A DNA stretch of 5,742 nt from an uncultured Clostridium sp. (lineage in GTDB: Bacteria; Bacillota; Clostridia; Lachnospirales; Anaerotignaceae), in the NCBI GenBank assembly GCA_947246775.1, contig CAMXTM010000149.1, positions 1-5,742 of the forward strand, read 5' to 3'. How positions within the stretch are numbered: position 1 is the stretch's first letter; the number at the start of each line of letters is the position of its first letter. Position numbers and translations under genes: made by a program. The notes beneath the pieces are model-generated. The model was not told the origin of the DNA and made no database searches. It saw nothing but the letters and a program-made list of their open reading frames with translations. Positions 1 through 3,132 of the stretch are shown here, one piece after another.

Positions 1-1
1 C

Positions 2-67
2 ATCATAACACAAATGTATGAGCATATGCTTTTAATGGAGCAATTTGAAAAATCTTATTTATTGTAA
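2..67 (+). CDS. C-terminal tail of an upstream gene, cut by the window edge (tentative)
   Basis: The frame beginning at base 2 is open from the window edge and ends at TAA (65-67). It gives 21 residues (IITQMYEHMLLMEQFEKSYL plus a final L). The two other forward frames hit stops early in this stretch, and a strong terminator starts 21 bases after the TAA, which is what the end of a transcription unit looks like. The fragment is too short to assign a family, and a chance open frame of this length is possible. Its product and function are unknown. Confidence 0.45.
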   Translation: MITQMYEHMLLMEQFEKSYLL

Positions 68-88
68 TGTTAGTGAATATAATATGAT

Positions 89-122
89 AAAAGAGTTTAG
101 GCGATGTCTGAACTCTTTTTTT
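89..122 (+). terminator. Rho-independent terminator
   Basis: The left arm AAAAGAGTTTAG (89-100) pairs with CTGAACTCTTTT (108-119) over 12 positions with one T-G wobble, around a 7-base loop. A run of seven T (116-122) follows or overlaps the right arm. It sits just after the upstream reading-frame tail and before the SpoIVFA-like gene, so it separates two transcription units and implies that the sporulation genes have their own promoter downstream of it. Confidence 0.88.
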
Positions 123-134
123 ATGTTTTTTGTT

Positions 135-160
135 CTATTTTTTTGATTTTAACATATATT
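135..160 (+). promoter_or_regulatory. Candidate promoter of the spoIVF-like unit, possibly sigma-E type
   Basis: The spoIVF-like genes must start transcription between the terminator at 89-122 and the ribosome binding site at 171-179. CATATATT (153-160) resembles the sigma-E -10 consensus CATACAnT, differing at one fixed position. The -35 side, around CTATTT (135-140), is only a poor match and the spacing is slightly short. A sigma-A reading (TTGTTC 130-135, CATATA 153-158, 17-base spacer) is equally possible. The spoIVF operon is under sigma-E in Bacillus, so a mother-cell promoter is expected, but the sequence does not prove it. Confidence 0.25.
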
Positions 161-170
161 TGTTTTGTAG

Positions 171-179
171 AAAGGGGGA
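171..179 (+). promoter_or_regulatory. Ribosome binding site fixing the GTG start at 186
   Basis: AAAGGGGGA lies 7 bases (from its last G) upstream of GTG 186-188. No ATG is suitably placed in this frame nearby, so this site decides in favour of a GTG start. Confidence 0.8.
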
Positions 180-185
180 CGAACT

Positions 186-608
186 GTGGACGAAGAACGG
201 CTTCGTATGAGGCGAGAACTGATACAGAGAACAAGACAAGGTAGAACATCAAATAGAAACAAAAACCAAACAGCGGGAAAACAATTTTTTATGTTTCGTA
301 TTTATGTGACCATGATGCTTGTAGGGGCAGCGATTGTGCTTTCTCTTTTTGATACAAGTACAGCAAATACGATTACAGAAAGTTTAAAAGAAGCGATTGC
401 CTATGAGATGCCATTGGGAACAGTAGAACAGTGGAAACAAAAAGCAATTTCGGTCTTTCAGCAAAAAGGGGAAGATATGGAAACGCAGCAAGAGCAAAAC
501 ACACCAGAACAGGAAGTACCACAGCAAACACAACAGGTTGAGCCAGAAAAGAGTAATACAAATACTTTTCAGCCTGACTTGAGTGAAAATAGTGGTAAAA
601 TTCCCTAG
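186..608 (+). CDS. spoIVFA: SpoIVFA-like protein, N-terminal membrane-anchor part (gene split by an apparent frameshift)
   Basis: This 140-residue frame starts at GTG. It has a strongly basic N-terminus (about residues 1-32, rich in Arg and Lys), one hydrophobic segment (about 36-56, ending ...AAIVLSLF), then a Gln/Glu-rich hydrophilic linker (about 95-125). It stops at TAG 606-608 before any catalytic domain. This is the usual N-terminal half of a SpoIVFA-type protein: cytoplasmic basic tail, transmembrane anchor, flexible linker. The missing LytM/M23 half continues in the +1 frame from 583. A +1 shift at CCC (603-605) would give a 300-residue product, close to the size of Bacillus SpoIVFA (264). 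In Bacillus, SpoIVFA anchors and restrains the protease SpoIVFB in the outer forespore membrane. The symbol rests on architecture and on the SpoIVFB-type gene downstream. A generic membrane-anchored M23 protein is the alternative. Confidence 0.72.
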   Translation: MDEERLRMRRELIQRTRQGRTSNRNKNQTAGKQFFMFRIYVTMMLVGAAIVLSLFDTSTANTITESLKEAIAYEMPLGTVEQWKQKAISVFQQKGEDMETQQEQNTPEQEVPQQTQQVEPEKSNTNTFQPDLSENSGKIP

Positions 609-1089
609 AACAGAGGTAGTAAACCAAGTGACAAAAGAAAATAAACAACAAAAATGGATAGAGCCAGTCAATGGTGTGATTACGTCCTCTTGCGGAGAGA
701 GAGAAAACCCTATCTTGCAAAAAATGGAGTATCATAACGGATTAGATATTGCAGTAGCAGAAAATACGGAAGCAGTAGCAGTAAAAGATGGCGTTGTAAC
801 AGAAGTGAGGACTTCTGAAACATTGGGCAATGTGCTAAAGTATCAAACAGAAGATGGCTATACCATTATGTATGCGCATTTAAACAGCGTTTTGGTAGAA
901 AAGGGAGAAAAGATAAAACAGGGGCAAACCGTAGCAGTGACGGGCAATACAGGCTTATCAACAGGTCCACACATTCATTATAGTATTTGGAGGGGGGATA
1001 TGCTTATCAATCCGATGCAGTTTGTAGAGCTAAAATATACAGAAGATGTCAAAGCGGAATATCTGGCAAGGGGCGTGATATTGCCATGA
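583..1089 (+). CDS. spoIVFA: M23/LytM peptidase-like domain, C-terminal part of the SpoIVFA-like protein
   Basis: Read from the first in-frame GTG (583), this gives 168 residues covering one M23 (LytM) domain (about 25-150). The zinc-site pattern is complete: His51 and Asp55 in YHNGLDI, His99 in YAHL, and His130-x-His132 in GPHIHYSI. Glycine-rich turns (TGNTGLSTG) are typical of the fold. There is no signal peptide or membrane segment, and no convincing Shine-Dalgarno sequence precedes GTG 583. Translated alone, the domain would stay in the cytoplasm, where an M23 domain has no known role. It is therefore best read as the continuation of the frame at 186, displaced by one base. An upstream stop in this frame (TGA 580-582) confines any shift to 583-605. 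Its TGA (1087-1089) overlaps the ATG of the protease gene, indicating translational coupling. Metal ligands are conserved, but whether it cleaves peptidoglycan or serves only as a binding domain cannot be told. Confidence 0.82.
   Translation: MKIVVKFPRTEVVNQVTKENKQQKWIEPVNGVITSSCGERENPILQKMEYHNGLDIAVAENTEAVAVKDGVVTEVRTSETLGNVLKYQTEDGYTIMYAHLNSVLVEKGEKIKQGQTVAVTGNTGLSTGPHIHYSIWRGDMLINPMQFVELKYTEDVKAEYLARGVILP
600..609 (+). other. +1 frameshift point joining the two halves of the SpoIVFA-like gene
   Basis: In the first frame the codons read ATT CCC TAG (600-608). Skipping one base lets the proline decoder move from CCC to CCT and continue with AGA ACA GAG, giving I-P-R-T-E-V-V without a gap. 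A proline codon CCC followed by a stop codon is a type of context known to favour +1 slippage. However, no strong internal Shine-Dalgarno-like stimulator of the prfB kind lies just upstream. A one-base insertion (for example in the CCC or AAAA run), in the strain or in the read, explains the data equally well. Confidence 0.6.
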
Positions 1090-1889
1090 AAAAGAAATTT
1101 CGCATTAGAATACACCCTTTGGTTTTACCGCTTTTTGTATTTTATTTACTAAATGGCAATGGTTTACTATTTTTTATGATGTTTCTTTTTGTAACATTGC
1201 ATGAAATGGGGCATTGTATTGTAGCGGCGTGTTTTGGGGCAAAAATAAGACAAATTACCATTACACCAATAGGCGAAAGGGCAGTCATAAAGGGATTGGA
1301 ACAGTGTTGCTTGTTAAAGAGGGAAATGGTGTATTTTTCGGGTATTTTGGTAAGTTTGTGTATGAGCATATTGTGTATGGTTTGCGGCAATCTATTCTTT
1401 TTTGGTTTTAATATGATGCTTGCGTTGTTTAATATGATGCCGTTTTTGCCATTAGATGGGGGAAATATACTACTTCATTTTGCTGGTGTAAAATATGGCA
1501 TATTGAGAACAGCGAGCGTATTGGTTAAAATGAGTAAGGGATTTGGTTATTTTTTAATGGGAGTAGGCGTGTTGCAGGTTATACTGTATCCTTATAATAT
1601 TTCCCTTTTGTTAATCGGCTGTTATATTGTTTATAGTAATCAAAGAGAGTATTTGCAACTTACCTATCAGACCTATCAGGCACTGCTAAAAGACCGTAGC
1701 ACTATTAAACAAGTGCAGCAAGTTTATACCAAAAGAGATGTCAAGTTAGGGGAATTGGTAGAAAGAATGCATTTTGATAAATATTTTTTTTATTGTTGTG
1801 TCATGAGCGATAAAATTGTGTGGAAAAGTCAAAAAGAAGTTATGGAAATGCTGTTAAAAAAGGGCGCAGAGGGGTGCGTCTGGGAGTAA
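1086..1889 (+). CDS. spoIVFB: SpoIVFB-type site-2 intramembrane metalloprotease
   Basis: This 267-residue membrane protein belongs to the site-2 protease (M50) family. The zinc-binding motif HEMGH is at residues 39-43, with Glu40 catalytic. The second motif, N116-M-M-P119...P-L-D124-G-G, supplies the third ligand Asp124. Spacing and position match Bacillus SpoIVFB (HExxH near 43, Asp near 137, 288 residues). Hydrophobic segments lie at about 11-36, 84-117, 150-168 and 171-184. A soluble tail (about 203-267) sits where SpoIVFB carries its CBS domain, but looks short or divergent. In Bacillus this enzyme cuts pro-sigma-K in the mother cell to start late sporulation. The ATG at 1086 is chosen because it forms an ATGA overlap with the preceding stop and has AAGGGG at 1068-1073, 12 bases upstream, a rather long spacing. 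An earlier TTG at 987 would lie inside the M23 domain and is unlikely. The substrate here is inferred; sigma-K itself is not in the window. Confidence 0.87.
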   Translation: MKKKFRIRIHPLVLPLFVFYLLNGNGLLFFMMFLFVTLHEMGHCIVAACFGAKIRQITITPIGERAVIKGLEQCCLLKREMVYFSGILVSLCMSILCMVCGNLFFFGFNMMLALFNMMPFLPLDGGNILLHFAGVKYGILRTASVLVKMSKGFGYFLMGVGVLQVILYPYNISLLLIGCYIVYSNQREYLQLTYQTYQALLKDRSTIKQVQQVYTKRDVKLGELVERMHFDKYFFYCCVMSDKIVWKSQKEVMEMLLKKGAEGCVWE

Positions 1890-1892
1890 ACG

Positions 1893-1925
1893 AACAGAGT
1901 ATTACTTGACAAGGAATACTCTGTT
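1893..1925. terminator. Dyad between convergent genes, probable bidirectional terminator
   Basis: AACAGAGTATT (1893-1903) pairs perfectly with AATACTCTGTT (1915-1925). Beyond an A-G mismatch the stem can extend with CTT/AAG around a GAC loop. It begins 4 bases after the protease stop codon and ends 7 bases before the stop of the convergent repressor gene. Neither side has a long T tract (TTTATAG on the + side), so termination efficiency is uncertain. Confidence 0.65.
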
Positions 1926-1931
1926 TATAGA

Positions 1932-2327
1932 TTAATTTTGTTCACTTAAGTATTTTTTTAAATCATTCAGTAAATTTTCTTCTAAAGGGCTTTCACCAGT
2001 AATAGCGGTCAAAAAGTTGTATAAAGAACCATCAAATGTATTATCAATAAAGTTTTTTGTCCAATGTTTAATATGTTCTGCTTTTGTTTTGGATTGTATT
2101 GTAGGATAATAGTATTTTTTATTTTTGATTAGGTCATATTGTAGAGCGCCTTTTTCAATCAGCTTTACTAAAAAAGTATTGAGTGTTTGCTTTTTCCAAT
2201 TTTTAGACTTGTTTTCATTAAAATATTTTAGTATTTCTGCCGCAATTAGCTTGCTGTCTGTACTCCAAAGAAATTCCATAATTTCCATTTCTGTTGCGGA
2301 CAAATTGTATTTACTTTTGCTTTTCAT
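1932..2327 (-). CDS. BlaI/MecI-family winged-helix transcriptional repressor
   Basis: This 131-residue protein has the full layout of BlaI/MecI/CopY-type repressors. An N-terminal winged helix (about 5-75) opens with the typical L-S-A-T-E-M-E-I-M-E-F-L-W stretch and includes KKQTLNTFLVKLIEKGAL (recognition helix region) and the wing KNKKYYYPT. A helical C-terminal dimerisation region (about 80-131) follows. An Asn-Phe pair (104-105, in SLYNFL) sits where staphylococcal BlaI and MecI are cut (Asn101-Phe102) by their sensor-protease partners. Family members bind their own promoters as dimers. The start ATG (2325-2327) has AGGTG (complement of 2336-2340) 8 bases upstream. The gene is divergent from an unknown membrane-protein gene and shares an operator-like motif with it. 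No BlaR1-type M56 peptidase or beta-lactamase is in the window, so a more specific symbol would be unwarranted. Confidence 0.9.
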   Translation of the reverse strand: MKSKSKYNLSATEMEIMEFLWSTDSKLIAAEILKYFNENKSKNWKKQTLNTFLVKLIEKGALQYDLIKNKKYYYPTIQSKTKAEHIKHWTKNFIDNTFDGSLYNFLTAITGESPLEENLLNDLKKYLSEQN

Positions 2328-2335
2328 AACAACAT

Positions 2336-2340
2336 CACCT
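2336..2340 (-). promoter_or_regulatory. Ribosome binding site of the BlaI-type repressor gene
   Basis: On the - strand AGGTGAT runs on into the 8-base spacer before ATG. The AGGTG core is the complement of 2336-2340. It supports the ATG at 2327 as the start. Confidence 0.8.
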
Positions 2341-2370
2341 CATATAACATCATATAATACCATATACTAA
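2341..2370. repeat. Three tandem 10-bp CATATA repeats in the repressor promoter
   Basis: CATATAACAT (2341-2350), CATATAATAC (2351-2360) and CATATACTAA (2361-2370) each begin with CATATA at exactly one helical turn. They cover the -10 region and most of the spacer of the repressor promoter, a natural place for autoregulatory binding. On the - strand each unit ends in TATATG, the core also found in the promoter of the divergent gene. Confidence 0.7.
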
Positions 2371-2377
2371 AAGTCAA
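2349..2377 (-). promoter_or_regulatory. Promoter of the BlaI-type repressor gene with internal operator
   Basis: On the - strand the -35 box is TTGACT (complement of 2372-2377) and the -10 box is TATGAT (complement of 2349-2354), separated by exactly 17 bases, close to the sigma-A consensus. The spacer contains TAGTATATGGTA (complement of 2358-2369), nearly identical to a motif in the divergent promoter. A repressor bound here would block RNA polymerase, so autorepression is likely. Confidence 0.75.
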
Positions 2378-2418
2378 TCGTATCTCTATTGAAACAGCAT
2401 AAAAAATGGAAAAAAATG

Positions 2419-2447
2419 TTGCATATTTCTGTAGTATATGATAGAAT
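2419..2447 (+). promoter_or_regulatory. Promoter of the divergent membrane-protein gene with internal operator
   Basis: The -35 box is TTGCAT (2419-2424) and the -10 box is TAGAAT (2442-2447), with a 17-base spacer. The spacer and the start of the -10 hold TAGTATATGATA (2432-2443), an 11/12 match to the motif in the repressor promoter on the opposite strand. TGTAGTA at 2430-2436 resembles the TGTA-containing half-site of bla/mec operators. This supports control by the adjacent BlaI-type repressor. Confidence 0.7.
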
Positions 2448-2496
2448 AAAATTGTAAACTAATGAGTTAGTGTGTGAAATAAAAAAGGGTGATGTC

Positions 2497-2991
2497 ATGA
2501 CAAAATTAAAAAAAGAAATTTATGTTTTTGTAGTAGTGATGATTTTTGTAACAATCGCAAATATGGTACAGTGTTATAATGATACAAAAACGTATACGGT
2601 TTCTTATCCTAAAACAGTACAAGAAATGCAAAAAAGTATTGATGAGGATATTACAGAAATCAATGACAAAGCCATTACAAAGGGTTCGGTTATCCTGTTG
2701 GTAACAAAAAACAATGAAAATTTGTATTTGTATCATTTAAAAAGAGGATTTTTTACATTAAAGTATAAAATAGAATTTTATGATACCATGATAGAAAAAG
2801 GTTGGACATATCACATTAAAGATTGTTTTGAAAAATTTGATTGTTATGTAAGTGAGAATAATCAAATTGAGATTAACCCAGCATCATTTGCAAGCAATCT
2901 AAACTGGAACAATTTTATCATAAAATGGTTAGCACCTGTTGTTACTATCTCAGCATTTATTATTGTACATTTTGTAAGAAAAAAAGAATAA
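2497..2991 (+). CDS. Unknown small protein with a membrane segment at each end
   Basis: I do not recognise a family. The 164 residues begin with a short basic stretch (MTKLKKE), a hydrophobic helix (about 8-25), a hydrophilic middle of about 115 residues, then a second hydrophobic helix (about 141-160) ending in RKKE. The positive ends suggest both termini are cytoplasmic and the middle domain is outside. That domain has mixed charged and aromatic content (YLYHLKRGFFTLKYKIEFY) and two cysteines (110 and 116, in DCFEKFDC) that could form a disulfide. Cys26 follows the first helix but lacks a lipobox. ATG 2497 is chosen because AGGG (2486-2489) lies 7 bases upstream; a GTG at 2470 would place that site inside the gene. 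It is divergent from a BlaI-type repressor and its promoter carries the same operator-like motif, so it is probably the repressor's target. It is not BlaR1: no HExxH and no penicillin-binding domain. Confidence 0.75.
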   Translation: MTKLKKEIYVFVVVMIFVTIANMVQCYNDTKTYTVSYPKTVQEMQKSIDEDITEINDKAITKGSVILLVTKNNENLYLYHLKRGFFTLKYKIEFYDTMIEKGWTYHIKDCFEKFDCYVSENNQIEINPASFASNLNWNNFIIKWLAPVVTISAFIIVHFVRKKE

Positions 2992-3014
2992 ATTATGATA
3001 GTTTACTGTTTTAA

Positions 3015-3045
3015 AAATGGGTATTAGTCAATTTTTATACCATTT
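3015..3045 (+). terminator. Weak hairpin after the membrane-protein gene, possible terminator
   Basis: AAATGGGTAT (3015-3024) can pair with ATACCATTT (3037-3045) with one bulged G. The T run lies in the loop rather than after the stem, so this is at best a poor intrinsic terminator. It is the only dyad noticed between the membrane-protein gene and the kinase promoter. Confidence 0.25.
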
Positions 3046-3063
3046 GGAGTATTGGGAAAAAGG

Positions 3064-3092
3064 TTAAATTATTTTGTTGTCTGTGTTATAAT
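3064..3092 (+). promoter_or_regulatory. Extended -10 promoter of the hybrid kinase gene
   Basis: TATAAT (3087-3092) is a perfect -10 box preceded by TGT (3084-3086), giving an extended -10. The -35 region at the right distance (TTAAAT 3064-3069, 17-base spacer) is a weak match, as is common for extended -10 promoters. It lies about 40 bases before the kinase start codon. Confidence 0.65.
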
Positions 3093-3132
3093 AAGATGTA
3101 TACAAAAATGGTGTTAAAAAAGGACGGGTATC

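Noticed and set aside
373..735. Antisense open frames across the SpoIVFA-like gene
   Set aside because: They mirror the coding strand, are rich in Phe/Leu/Cys as expected from complementing A-rich codons, and have no ribosome binding sites. The same holds for the antisense frames inside the kinase gene.
987..1085. Upstream TTG extension of the SpoIVFB-type protease to base 987
   Set aside because: It would overlap the HxH-proximal and C-terminal part of the M23 domain by about 100 bases, adds a non-family-like N-terminus, and ignores the ATGA overlap and ribosome binding site at 1068-1073.
2341..2370. CRISPR or satellite array
   Set aside because: There are only three 10-bp units without spacers. 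Their position over a promoter fits an operator.
2125..2370. Forward open frame opposite the BlaI-type repressor
   Set aside because: It is the complement of a clear family member, has no recognisable features and runs through the repressor's own promoter.
2470..2496. Earlier GTG start for the unknown membrane protein
   Set aside because: The good ribosome binding site (2486-2489) would be inside the gene, and no comparable site precedes 2470. ATG 2497 also gives a cleaner basic N-terminus before the first helix.
2497..2991. Unknown membrane protein as a BlaR1-type sensor or as a lipoprotein
   Set aside because: It has no HExxH motif, no penicillin-binding domain and only two helices. Cys26 is preceded by MVQ, not by a lipobox.
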